Origin: Myxococcales bacterium
GTDB lineage: Bacteria; Myxococcota; Bradymonadia; UBA7976; UBA1532
NCBI GenBank assembly: GCA_020430675.1
Contig: JAGQJJ010000027.1
Span: forward strand, 1 to 14,696
Direction of reading: 5' to 3'
Length of the DNA stretch: 14,696 nucleotides
How positions within the stretch are numbered: the first letter of the stretch is position 1; every line of letters begins with the position of its first letter. Under the pieces are notes generated by a model. That model saw nothing but the letters and a program-made list of their open reading frames with translations, ran no database searches and had not been told where the DNA came from. Shown here piece by piece: positions 1 through 5,783 of this stretch. Both the position numbers and the translations under genes were made by a program.

Positions 1-111
1 CAGCAGGACCCGGTGGCCCTGCATCGCCACGAAGGTGGCGGCGGCCGCGCCGCCCGGCCCGCCGCCGACGACGATGAGGTCATGCTGTGTTTCGATCTGG
101 CTGGTCATCAT
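1..111 (-). CDS. FAD-dependent oxidoreductase, N-terminal 37 residues (halogenase/reductase-like), cut by window edge
   Basis: Only the N-terminus is present; the gene runs off the left edge. The 37 visible residues open with MMTSQIETQHDLIVVGGGPG and continue through a dinucleotide-binding beta-alpha-beta unit: the glycine motif GGGPGG at residues 16-21, an alanine-rich helix, then GHRVLL at about residues 32-37. This is the Rossmann fold that binds the ADP part of FAD. The form GGGPGG followed by a helix and GH.VLL is common in flavin-dependent halogenases and geranylgeranyl-reductase-like monooxygenases, but too little is visible to choose between them. Two adjacent ATG codons (109-111 and 106-108) could start it, and no strong Shine-Dalgarno is seen. 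A promoter candidate lies at 150-178. The FAD-binding start is well supported; the enzyme type is a guess. Confidence 0.8.
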   Translation of the reverse strand, partial: MMTSQIETQHDLIVVGGGPGGAAAATFVAMQGHRVLL

Positions 112-149
112 GCGTCGCGACCTTGAGCAGTTGTGTGAAGTCGGCGGCC

Positions 150-178
150 ATCATGCCGGGCCGGGTTGGGCAGGGCAA
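150..178 (-). promoter_or_regulatory. Candidate sigma-70-type promoter for the FAD oxidoreductase
   Basis: On the minus strand, TTGCCC (173-178) is separated by exactly 17 bp from CATGAT (150-155). Each matches the sigma-70 consensus at 4 of 6 positions. The predicted start near 143 would leave a leader of about 30 nt before the ATG at 111. The same 17-bp spacing and (C/T)ATGAT -10 recur ahead of two other genes in this window, which raises confidence. No experimental support. Confidence 0.4.
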
Positions 179-300
179 CGGGGCAGCGTGGTCCTGAACG
201 GTTGACCCAGCGCCCGGCCCGACGCCGAGCCCCTGCCCCGTTCACGCGGCGGCGGGTGCGCCCGTCGGGCGAGGCGCGCCGCGGGGTTCAGCGCAGCGAG

Positions 301-323
301 GCGATGAGTGGCTGACCCATCGC
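301..323 (-). other. Hairpin downstream of the nitroreductase gene
   Basis: GCGATG (301-306) and CATCGC (318-323) are exact inverted arms around an 11-nt loop, 10 bases beyond the nitroreductase stop. No T-run follows on either strand, so it is a weak terminator candidate only. The rest of the 112-332 gap is GC-rich and holds nothing else recognisable besides the promoter candidate at 150-178. Confidence 0.25.
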
Positions 324-332
324 TGGCGCCGC

Positions 333-1034
333 TCAGCGTTCGATGAGCACCGCGTCGAGCGGCTTGCGCTCGATGGCCGGCACGCGGCAGTCGGCGGCCG
401 GGTAACCCACCGGAATCAGAAGAAATGCGCGTTCAAAGGCCGGGCGGCCCAGAATTTCGCCGAGGAACTGCATCGGGCTCGGGGTATGGGTCAGCGTGGC
501 CAGCCCGCAAAGATGCAATGCCATCAAGAGCATGCCGCAGGCGATGCCGACCGACTCTTTGACGTAGTAGTGCTTGCTGTCATCGGCGCCGCGCGACTGG
601 GCGAAGACCACGATCAGGGCGGGGGCGGTCTCAAGAAAGGGCTTGTCGGCGTCGGTGCCGAGCGGCGCGAGGTCTTCGAGCCACTCGACCGAGGCCCGCC
701 CGCCGTAGAAGGCGCGCTCCTCGGCCTCGGCGCCCTGGCGGATGCGGCGCTTGAGCGCCGGGTCGGTCACCAATACGAAGGTCCACGGCTGCTTGTTGGC
801 GCCCGAGGGCGCCTGGGCGGCGAGGTGCACGCAGCGCCGGAGCACCTCGATGGGCACCGGATCGGGCCTGAAGTCGCGCACGGAGCGCCGCGCGGCCATG
901 CGGGCGAAGAGCGCGGCGGCCTCGGCCTGCATCTGTTCAACCGGCTGCCGCGCAAAGTCCAGCGGGTGCGTGGGCGCCTCGGCCTTCAATCGACCACCCG
1001 CGGGCAGCGCGTCTGCTTCACCGGCCACGGGCAC
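333..1034 (-). CDS. Nitroreductase-family flavoprotein resembling iodotyrosine deiodinase
   Basis: A 233-residue FMN enzyme of the nitroreductase superfamily. The pattern follows iodotyrosine deiodinase (IYD) rather than a classical nitroreductase: RRSVRDF at 49-55 (FMN phosphate contact), APSGANKQPWTFVLV at 75-89, KHYYVKESVGIACG at 154-167, and LIPVGYPAADCRVP at 206-219. The IYD active-site lid residues Glu, Tyr and Lys, which hold the substrate's zwitterion, appear to match E106, Y110 and K131. By family knowledge it would reductively dehalogenate halotyrosines or a related halophenol; the substrate here is inferred only. It lacks the membrane anchor of the vertebrate enzyme. The start is a GTG at 1032-1034 (another GTG at 1026-1028) without a clear Shine-Dalgarno, inside the 3' end of the OmpA gene, which ends at 986. 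Homology-like sequence from about residue 22 favours this long form over ATG 932, and translational coupling is likely. Confidence 0.85.
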   Translation of the reverse strand: MPVAGEADALPAGGRLKAEAPTHPLDFARQPVEQMQAEAAALFARMAARRSVRDFRPDPVPIEVLRRCVHLAAQAPSGANKQPWTFVLVTDPALKRRIRQGAEAEERAFYGGRASVEWLEDLAPLGTDADKPFLETAPALIVVFAQSRGADDSKHYYVKESVGIACGMLLMALHLCGLATLTHTPSPMQFLGEILGRPAFERAFLLIPVGYPAADCRVPAIERKPLDAVLIER

Positions 1035-1900
1035 GTACGGCGGTGGGCTTCGGCCGAGGGATCGACCGCCAGGATCACGAACTCGACGCGCCGGTTCTGC
1101 TGATTCTCCACGCCATTGCGCGTCTCGACCAGAAGCTGGCTCTCGCCGTAGCCGCAGGCCACCAGGCGATCGCGGCCGACGCCTTTTTCGGTCAGGTACT
1201 TGCGCACCGCGCGCGACCGATCGCTGCTCAGCCGGTAGTTATAGCGGTCGGACCCGCGCGTGTCGGTGTGACCTTGCACCTCCATTCGGGTGATCTCGGG
1301 GTGCTCGCGCAAGATGGTCACCACCTCGTCGAGCACGCGGAAGCTGTCATCGCCGACGATGCGCGCCCGATCGAACTCGAACTCGATGCGCCCGGTGGCG
1401 GTGATGGTGCAGTCGCAGGCATCGCCGATGCCATCGCCGTCGACGTCGGCCTGCGCACCGTTGGGCGTGTCTCGGCAGTTGTCGCAGGCGTCGGGCACGC
1501 CGTCGCGATCGGCGTCGGTGCCGTCATCGGCGATGGTCGGGCAGCGATCCTGGGGGTCGAAGATGCCGTCGCCATCGGTGTCGGTGCAGGCGTCGCCGAC
1601 CCCATCTCCGTCCGCGTCGGCCTGATCGACATCGGCGACGGTCGGGCAGGTATCGCAGGCATCGCCCACGTCGTCGCCGTCGGTGTCCTCTTGCTGCGGG
1701 TTCGACACGGTCGGGCAGTTGTCGTCGGCGGTCGGAATGCGGTCGCGATCCGGGTCGAGGTCCACCGGCGGGCCCGTGTCGGGCTCGAGCACGTCGGGCA
1801 GCCGACCATCGGCCGGTCCGGCGTCGGTGGGCTTCTCGGCCGCGTCATCGCACGCCAGCAGAAGACAGGCCAGGGCGAGGACCAACGTCCAGAATCGCAT
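986..1900 (-). CDS. OmpA-family lipoprotein with thrombospondin type-3 calcium-binding repeats
   Basis: A 304-residue envelope protein. Residues 1-17 are a lipoprotein signal ending in LLLAC, with C17 as the lipidated residue and Asp at +2 and +3. A Pro/Asp-rich linker follows. Residues 49-163 carry six DxDxD calcium-binding segments with paired Cys, the thrombospondin type-3 pattern. Residues 171-276 form an OmpA C-terminal domain: GHTDTRG at 210-216, then NYRLSSDRSRA, ending in NRRVEF. D213 and R228 occupy the positions that in E. coli OmpA bind diaminopimelate of peptidoglycan. It therefore probably tethers a membrane to the cell wall, with a rigid calcium-loaded arm. The start is fixed by the lipoprotein signal and by GGAGG at 1907-1911; a longer reading frame to 1987 has no ribosome site. 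The last 49 bases overlap the nitroreductase start. In E. coli Asp at +2 favours inner-membrane retention, but that rule may not hold here. Confidence 0.92.
   Translation of the reverse strand: MRFWTLVLALACLLLACDDAAEKPTDAGPADGRLPDVLEPDTGPPVDLDPDRDRIPTADDNCPTVSNPQQEDTDGDDVGDACDTCPTVADVDQADADGDGVGDACTDTDGDGIFDPQDRCPTIADDGTDADRDGVPDACDNCRDTPNGAQADVDGDGIGDACDCTITATGRIEFEFDRARIVGDDSFRVLDEVVTILREHPEITRMEVQGHTDTRGSDRYNYRLSSDRSRAVRKYLTEKGVGRDRLVACGYGESQLLVETRNGVENQQNRRVEFVILAVDPSAEAHRRTCPWPVKQTRCPRVVD
1412..1756 (-). repeat. Array of six DxDxD thrombospondin type-3 repeats within the OmpA lipoprotein
   Basis: The encoded stretch (residues 49-163) repeats units such as DTDGDD, DADGDG, DTDGDG, DADRDG and DVDGDG, with interleaved DNCP, DTCP or DACD. 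These are calcium-coordinating and disulfide-forming elements. The DNA is correspondingly repetitive (recurring GTCGCCGTCG-like runs on the plus strand). Copy-number change by recombination is possible in principle. Confidence 0.85.
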
Positions 1901-1906
1901 GGGGTA

Positions 1907-1911
1907 CCTCC
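1907..1911 (-). promoter_or_regulatory. Shine-Dalgarno GGAGG deciding the OmpA lipoprotein start
   Basis: GGAGG sits six bases before ATG 1898-1900 on the minus strand. It selects the start that places a lipoprotein signal at the N-terminus and rules out upstream in-frame starts. Confidence 0.8.
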
Positions 1912-1942
1912 GAGCGGGCAGCGCGGACCGCCGCAAGACACC

Positions 1943-2003
1943 AGAAAAACTAAAATAGATTACTGAATCCACCCGAGACGAGACCAATGAACACGCGCGT
2001 TCA
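1943..2003 (-). promoter_or_regulatory. AT-rich upstream region with a TGAAC-N6-GTTCA dyad, probable regulatory region of the OmpA gene
   Basis: The gap 1901-2115 is GC-rich except for an AT-rich patch at 1943-1968 (minus-strand TATTTT and TAATCT elements), 40-70 bases before the OmpA start. Just upstream, at 1988-2003, is a dyad TGAAC-N6-GTTCA with a CGCG core. I could not fit a convincing -35/-10 pair, so a promoter read by an alternative sigma factor such as the ECF factor encoded nearby is possible. The rest of the gap shows nothing recognisable. Confidence 0.3.
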
Positions 2004-2115
2004 CCCCGAAAAGTGACCTATGCATGCAGGCCAAAGATGCGCGCGCACGACGCAGGGCGTGGGCATCGCGCAAGGCAGGCGGAAGGGGGGCGGGCCGTTC
2101 CTGGAGGTGGGCAGG

Positions 2116-2862
2116 TCAGTCGTCCGAATTCCCGCGCTCGCCTGACCCCTCGGGGCGGCCTTCGCTGCCGGCGGCGGGCGGCTCCATTCGGTCGACCGTT
2201 GGCCTCTTGGCATCATCCGAACGGCCCTGGTTCTCTTTTGGGCCTTTGGCTTTGCCTCGCTCGGCGCTGTGATCCCGGTCGCGCGTGGGGTTGCGCACCG
2301 GAAGCTGGCCTTCGCGACCGACCGCCGGCGGTGCGGGCAGTTCGACGTGCGCGGGAAACGCGCCGGCCCGGTCGAGCGCATTGGCCCCACCCGCGCGCAG
2401 CGCGTCGGCCACCTGGCTCACGGCCATCTCGGTGTCAATGCCACGGGCTTGCAGATCAGCCACCGCGTAGAACGCGCGCGCCCGGGCCACGCCGTCGAGC
2501 GGCGCGGTGGGGGCGGTGAGCACGCGGTTGAGCTGTTCCGGCGTTGCGCCGCTGCCCAGCGCGACCGCGCCGGCTTCGATGCACTCTGCTCCATCGGTCG
2601 CCAGGTTCGAGCAGACGGCGCGCGCGGCGACCAGCTGCTCGTGCAGGCGTACAACCACCGCCTTCACCCGAGGCGGCGGCACATGTTTGGCTTCGCCTTC
2701 GCGAATCTTCCGCAGAAGAGGCCCCTCCGGCACGCCGTCCGCTGCGGCCCGCGCGCTCATTTCGCCGCGCAGGCCATCGAACGGGCCACCTTGAGCCCAC
2801 GCCGCCCCTCCCGCCAGCAGGCTGGCGAGGACCATCACTCGAATCGGGTTGTGACCGTTCAT
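2116..2862 (-). CDS. Secreted protein of unknown function with a charged low-complexity tail
   Basis: A 248-residue exported protein. Residues 1-23 form a Sec signal peptide with a likely cleavage AWA-Q. The mature part up to about 170 is Ala-rich and predicted helical. It contains VPEGPLLRKIREGEAKHVPP (44-63), then helices with two Cys (84 and 94) and a run of short helices (VADLQARGIDTEMAVSQVADALRAG region). From about 185 on, it is a hydrophilic Pro/Gly/Glu/Lys/Arg tail without structure. From memory, proteins with the PL..K..EG.AK.VPP pattern occur beside sigma/anti-sigma pairs in other GC-rich phyla, but I cannot verify this and assign no function. A good GGAGG (2868-2872) supports the ATG. 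It lies 67 bases downstream of the anti-sigma-like gene and upstream of the OmpA gene, so it is probably co-expressed with both. Confidence 0.75.
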   Translation of the reverse strand: MNGHNPIRVMVLASLLAGGAAWAQGGPFDGLRGEMSARAAADGVPEGPLLRKIREGEAKHVPPPRVKAVVVRLHEQLVAARAVCSNLATDGAECIEAGAVALGSGATPEQLNRVLTAPTAPLDGVARARAFYAVADLQARGIDTEMAVSQVADALRAGGANALDRAGAFPAHVELPAPPAVGREGQLPVRNPTRDRDHSAERGKAKGPKENQGRSDDAKRPTVDRMEPPAAGSEGRPEGSGERGNSDD

Positions 2863-2882
2863 CGGCCCCTCCGATCCATCAG

Positions 2883-2916
2883 TCGATTCATCGATGCGGG
2901 CAGATACATCGATTCA
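2883..2916. repeat. Paired direct and inverted repeats upstream of the secreted-protein gene
   Basis: TCGATTCA occurs twice in the same orientation, at 2883-2890 and 2909-2916 (period 26 bp). Nested between them, ATCGATG (2890-2896) and CATCGAT (2907-2913) form an inverted repeat with a 10-bp spacer. The block lies in the 67-bp gap between the anti-sigma-like gene and the secreted-protein gene, about 20 bp before its ribosome site. It could be an operator or a leader hairpin. Confidence 0.4.
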
Positions 2917-2929
2917 CGCTGATAGAAGA

Positions 2930-3568
2930 TTAGAGAATATCGAGCACCGCGTTGCGGGCTCCAAATCCATCATCCTGCGTTTGCTGGGCATCGGGTGGTG
3001 TCACCCAATTCCCGTCGACGACATACATGTACGAATACCGGCCGCGCGGCAGCTCGGCCTTGGCCACCCAGATGCCCGCCGCGTTGGCTTTCATCGCCAG
3101 CGCCTCGGGCTGCCAGTTGTTGAAGTCGCCCGCGACCGCGACGGTGCGCGCCGCGGGGGCGGGCATGCGGAACTCGACCGGCACCCCTTCTGGCGCGGCG
3201 GCGGTTGTCTCAACCACCTGCGGGGCAGGCGCCTCGCGGCGAGCCCACCAGAGCCCGGCGCCGGCCATCAGCACCACCGCCGCCGCCGCGGCCAGCCAGT
3301 GGCTCGGGGCCGGCAGCCCCGGGCTTGTCGCCCGAGGCAAAGGCGGGGGCCGACGCGCGGCGATGGCGTCCAGATCGAGCGAAGGCGGGGCGAGCGCGCC
3401 CAGGCTGTCGCCCAACGCGCGCAGATCACCGCGCAACAGGCGCATCTCGGACCGATAGGCCGCCAACGCCGGGTCGTGCGCGGCGCGCGCATCCAGCGCG
3501 GCGCGTTCGTCGGCGTCGAGGCGTCCTTCCCACTCGGCGTGTACCGCCTGGCGATCTTGGGGCGTCAT
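2930..3568 (-). CDS. Membrane anti-sigma-like protein with C-terminal AMPK/CBM48-type glycan-binding domain
   Basis: A 212-residue single-pass membrane protein. Residues 1-60 are a helical, charged cytosolic region typical in size of an anti-sigma domain, but with no HxxxCxxC zinc motif. A Pro-rich linker (74-90) leads to one transmembrane helix (about 91-109). Residues 128-212 are an early-set carbohydrate-binding domain of the AMPK-beta/CBM48 type: VEFRMPAP, then VAVAGDFNNWQPEALAM, then GIWVAKAELPRGRYSYMYVVDGNWVTPP, and a final NAVLDIL strand. The FNNW and Y-x-Y-x-VDG elements are hallmarks of that fold. The charge pattern puts the glycan domain outside the cytoplasm. The start ATG overlaps the sigma-factor stop (ATGA), implying coupled translation. 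I infer that it binds and restrains the upstream ECF factor and may respond to a glycan or cell-wall polymer. The fold and topology are well supported; the ligand is unknown. Confidence 0.85.
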   Translation of the reverse strand: MTPQDRQAVHAEWEGRLDADERAALDARAAHDPALAAYRSEMRLLRGDLRALGDSLGALAPPSLDLDAIAARRPPPLPRATSPGLPAPSHWLAAAAAVVLMAGAGLWWARREAPAPQVVETTAAAPEGVPVEFRMPAPAARTVAVAGDFNNWQPEALAMKANAAGIWVAKAELPRGRYSYMYVVDGNWVTPPDAQQTQDDGFGARNAVLDIL

Positions 3569-4179
3569 GGTTCCACCATCCTGCGGACCAGGCGCGCGAG
3601 CATCTCGCGCCCGCGAATGGCCCGCATCTTCAACGTCGTCACCGGCAGGCCGGTGATCTCGCGAATCTCTTCGTACGGTCGCTCTTCGATGTCGCGCAGC
3701 ACGATGACCACTCGATATTTCTCGGGCAGGCGGCTGACCGCCTCGCTGACCAATGCACGCCGGCGCGCGGCGTCGAGGCTGGTCAGCGGGTCGGCCGTGT
3801 CGCCACGCACCCGCTCGAAGCCGTCCTCGTCGGCCGCCTTCTCAAACCGCCGCCGGCCCGACTTCAGGTAGTCGAGCGAGGCGTTCACCGCGATGCGGTA
3901 CAGCCAGGTGCTGAACCGCGCCCGCGTCTCAAAGTTGGGCAGGGCGTGAAACACCCGGATGAAAACATCCTGGGTGATGTCCTCCGCCTCGGCTCGACCC
4001 CCCACCATGCGCCAGACCACCCGAAGAACCCGCTCATAGTGCCGCGCGTACAGCACCGAGAAGGCGTCGCGGTCTCCCTTCTGAAAGCGTTCGATCAACG
4101 GGGCATCCGGTCGATCGGGGTCATCGCTGCTTTCCGACCGGCGGAACCGGTCGATGAATGAGATGACGCGGCCGCTCAC
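3565..4179 (-). CDS. ECF-type RNA polymerase sigma factor
   Basis: A 204-residue sigma-70-family factor of the extracytoplasmic-function type. Region 2 spans about residues 28-111: LIERFQKGDRDAFSVLY, the core-binding DITQDVFIRVF, then FSTWLYRIAVNASLDYLK, the -10-recognising part. Region 4 spans about 143-198: LPEKYRVVIVLRDIEERPYEEI and a helix-turn-helix GLPVTTLKMRAIRGREML that reads the -35. Regions 1.1 and 3 are absent, as expected. I chose GTG 4177-4179 because GGAGG lies four bases upstream and region 2 starts soon after. The longer frame runs Arg-rich into the upstream lipoprotein gene and is not credible. There is no nearby ATG. Its stop overlaps the anti-sigma gene. Its own promoter is not recognisable, and autoregulation is likely by family habit. 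Confidence 0.92.
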   Translation of the reverse strand: MSGRVISFIDRFRRSESSDDPDRPDAPLIERFQKGDRDAFSVLYARHYERVLRVVWRMVGGRAEAEDITQDVFIRVFHALPNFETRARFSTWLYRIAVNASLDYLKSGRRRFEKAADEDGFERVRGDTADPLTSLDAARRRALVSEAVSRLPEKYRVVIVLRDIEERPYEEIREITGLPVTTLKMRAIRGREMLARLVRRMVEP

Positions 4180-4183
4180 CCCG

Positions 4184-4188
4184 CCTCC
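4184..4188 (-). promoter_or_regulatory. Shine-Dalgarno GGAGG deciding the GTG start of the sigma factor
   Basis: GGAGG with a short four-base spacer precedes GTG 4177-4179. The short spacing and non-ATG start suggest modest translation of the sigma factor. Confidence 0.6.
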
Positions 4189-4214
4189 GTTGCGTTCGCG
4201 CCGGCTCTCTGCCG

Positions 4215-4237
4215 GGCAAGCTTCACTATCGCTTGCC
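4215..4237 (-). other. Hairpin between the lipoprotein gene and the sigma-factor gene
   Basis: GGCAAGC (4215-4221) and GCTTGCC (4231-4237) are exact 7-bp arms around a 9-nt loop, in the 86-bp gap between lipoprotein stop and sigma start. No T-run follows. It could reduce read-through or stabilise the upstream message. Confidence 0.35.
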
Positions 4238-4265
4238 AGGGGCCAGGAACCAAGCGCAGCGAGGC

Positions 4266-4952
4266 TCACGGCTTCCGCGCGATCTTGATCGCGCTCTCGA
4301 TGTTCCGCTCGATCGTGCGGTGGGCGGCTGCGTTGGGTCCCATCGCTTCGATCAAGATCAATCCGTCGTCGCCTGCGGTCAGCGCGCCCAGGTCGACACC
4401 GTCCAGCCACGACAGCACCGAGAGGTCGACCAACACGTCGACCTCGCTGCCGGTCTCGGCGTCGACCGTCAGGTCGCGCAGCGTGATCTTCTGCATGTTG
4501 TCGTCGACAAACCGGAAGGTGTGGCCATCGCGGGTGCCCTCGAACCAGAGCGAGGCGTCGGTCCCGTCGATGCCGTCGCCGGACATGGGCTTGTCGACCT
4601 TGAATTCGAGCTTCTTGTAGGTGCCCGGGTCGACCTCGACCACGATCTGATCGGCCTTCTCGTCGAGCAGGTCGACGTGGAACTCGCCGAACTCCTGGAC
4701 GCGGCTGGCGTTTTTGTCGTCGGGCAGCAGCTTGATCTCGCGCAGCTGCAATTCGAGGCGGGCGACGTCGATGGCGCTGGCGCCTTGCCCGAGGGTCAGG
4801 GCTTGCGCGACGTCGGTGGATGCGGAGAAAGTGATCGCGACACTTGCGGCGTCATCCTCTTCGCCACAGGCGGCGATCAAGGCGCCGGCGAGGACGGCGA
4901 CATAGATCGGGGCGCAGACGAGCCACGAGACGGGCTTTCGGCGTGGTTGCAT
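4266..4952 (-). CDS. Lipoprotein with DUF4382-like domain
   Basis: A 228-residue lipoprotein. The signal spans residues 1-28 and ends LIAAC (C29, then Gly-Glu-Glu-Asp-Asp). The mature part is beta-rich: VAITFSAS, then ARLELQLREIKLLPD at 64-78, FHVDLLDEKA at 91-100, and VVEVDPGTYKKLEFKVDKP at 104-122. It continues with FEGTRDGHTFRFVDD and a C-terminal block ending in DDGLILIEAMGPNAA. The order (strand with a regulated-effect phrase, a short side-loop, a D-L-L turn, then PGTYKKLEF) resembles DUF4382, a domain of envelope lipoproteins with unknown role. That assignment is from pattern memory. The ATG has GGAGA eight bases upstream (4961-4965). It heads the sigma/anti-sigma cluster, 86 bp before the sigma gene, so it may be in the same transcript. 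No clear promoter is visible in the 215-bp gap upstream. Confidence 0.8.
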   Translation of the reverse strand: MQPRRKPVSWLVCAPIYVAVLAGALIAACGEEDDAASVAITFSASTDVAQALTLGQGASAIDVARLELQLREIKLLPDDKNASRVQEFGEFHVDLLDEKADQIVVEVDPGTYKKLEFKVDKPMSGDGIDGTDASLWFEGTRDGHTFRFVDDNMQKITLRDLTVDAETGSEVDVLVDLSVLSWLDGVDLGALTAGDDGLILIEAMGPNAAAHRTIERNIESAIKIARKP

Positions 4953-5095
4953 CGTGCGGTTCTCCGGTCAAGGCTTCGCTGGTGTAACGAAGTGTGCCTC
5001 GCCGAGATACGAGAACGCACGCCGATCTTGTGAGCCTCGTGAGGTCCGCGAGATTCGGGTGGAAAAAGCTGTGGCAGGCGGATTTCCGCGCCCCG

Positions 5096-5117
5096 AGGGC
5101 CCGCTTCGGCGGGCCCT
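5096..5117 (-). terminator. GC-rich hairpin, likely terminator between the roadblock-like gene and the lipoprotein gene
   Basis: A perfect 9-bp stem, AGGGCCCGC (5096-5104) and GCGGGCCCT (5109-5117), closes a four-base loop. On the plus strand the loop is TTCG closed by C-G, the ultrastable tetraloop form; on the minus strand it is CGAA. It lies about 50 bases past the stop of the upstream minus-strand gene. No T-run follows, so it may be Rho-assisted or only a transcript-stabilising end. The rest of the 4953-5167 gap shows no other clear element. Confidence 0.45.
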
Positions 5118-5167
5118 TGAGCCAGCTCCGAGTGGCAGCCGACGCGGACGCCGACATCGCCCTGCTG

Positions 5168-5743
5168 TCAGTGCACGACGGCGGTCAGCTCGCCCTCGAT
5201 GTTGACCGCGCGGCGATCGGCGATGGGCGCGGCGGGCACCAACGCTTCGATCTCGGCGCTGGGCAGGCGATCGTCGCCGGTCTCGATCGGACCCCACTCG
5301 GCGAGGATGCGCTGCACGCCACTGACCGCGGCGGTCAGCGTGGCGCCCGACTCTTCGCCGACGACGACCATGAGCAGCTCGCGGTCGCCGGCGTTGAAGG
5401 TGCGCGCGACGCGGGCGCCCTCGGGCACCGGGCCCAGGTTGGCGGGCCGTTTGCCCAGGCCGCGCAGGCGCTCCATCAGCCGCGCCGTCCAGCGACGGCC
5501 TTCGCCGGCGCGGAAGTCGGCCAGCGCCACATTGGCCAGCGCGCGCGCCGTGCGCTCGCTCGCCCGCGTGGCAACAAAGCCCGTCTCGTTGAACGGGCGG
5601 CCCTCGACCCCCGCCACCACCTGGCCGCTCATGTCGGCGAGCACCACCGCACGGGGGCGATGGCACCGGGTGACGTTGAGGAGGTAATAACGCATGGCCA
5701 GCTCGGGCTGGCGGCTTCGCATCGCGCGACGATCGGTGTTCAC
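5168..5743 (-). CDS. Small soluble protein of unknown function, weakly roadblock/LC7-like
   Basis: A 191-residue cytoplasmic protein without signal peptide or membrane helix. I do not recognise it firmly. Residues 30-44 (RAVVLADMSGQVVAG) resemble the first two strands of a roadblock/LC7 or GAF-like fold, and residues 121-147 (RELLMVVVGEESGATLTAAV onward) resemble the closing strands and helix. The middle is Arg/Ala-rich helix, and the C-terminus ends in a strand NIEGELTAVV. Roadblock proteins act as regulatory platforms, often with small GTPases, but no GTPase is visible here. The start is GTG 5741-5743, with a G-run ribosome site at 5749-5754; ATG 5722 and 5695 are alternatives lacking one. 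A strong promoter inside an inverted-repeat array precedes it (5763-5829), so expression is probably repressor-controlled. It lies directly downstream of the efflux operon on the same strand. Confidence 0.7.
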   Translation of the reverse strand: MNTDRRAMRSRQPELAMRYYLLNVTRCHRPRAVVLADMSGQVVAGVEGRPFNETGFVATRASERTARALANVALADFRAGEGRRWTARLMERLRGLGKRPANLGPVPEGARVARTFNAGDRELLMVVVGEESGATLTAAVSGVQRILAEWGPIETGDDRLPSAEIEALVPAAPIADRRAVNIEGELTAVVH

Positions 5744-5762
5744 GGGCACCCCCCAAGGACTC

Positions 5763-5775
5763 GACCACCGTGGTC
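5763..5775. promoter_or_regulatory. 13-bp palindrome at the predicted transcription start
   Basis: GACCAC and GTGGTC flank a single central base, a perfect dyad. It covers roughly +2 to +14 of the promoter at 5784-5812 and shares the ACCAC/GTGGT core with the upstream repeats. This is a typical place for a repressor site. Confidence 0.5.
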
Positions 5776-5783
5776 TTGGAGGC

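Noticed and set aside
1412..1756. Regular repeats considered as a CRISPR array
   Set aside because: The periodicity is coding (DxDxD units), repeats are degenerate, and there are no unique spacers.
1043..1966. 307-residue plus-strand frame rich in Val-Gly-Val-Gly
   Set aside because: The repetitive look is the complement of the calcium-repeat DNA in the OmpA lipoprotein, not a real repeat protein.
4180..4410. N-terminal extension of the sigma factor to 4410
   Set aside because: Arg-rich sequence overlapping the lipoprotein gene in another frame; a GTG with GGAGG at 4177-4188 is a better start.
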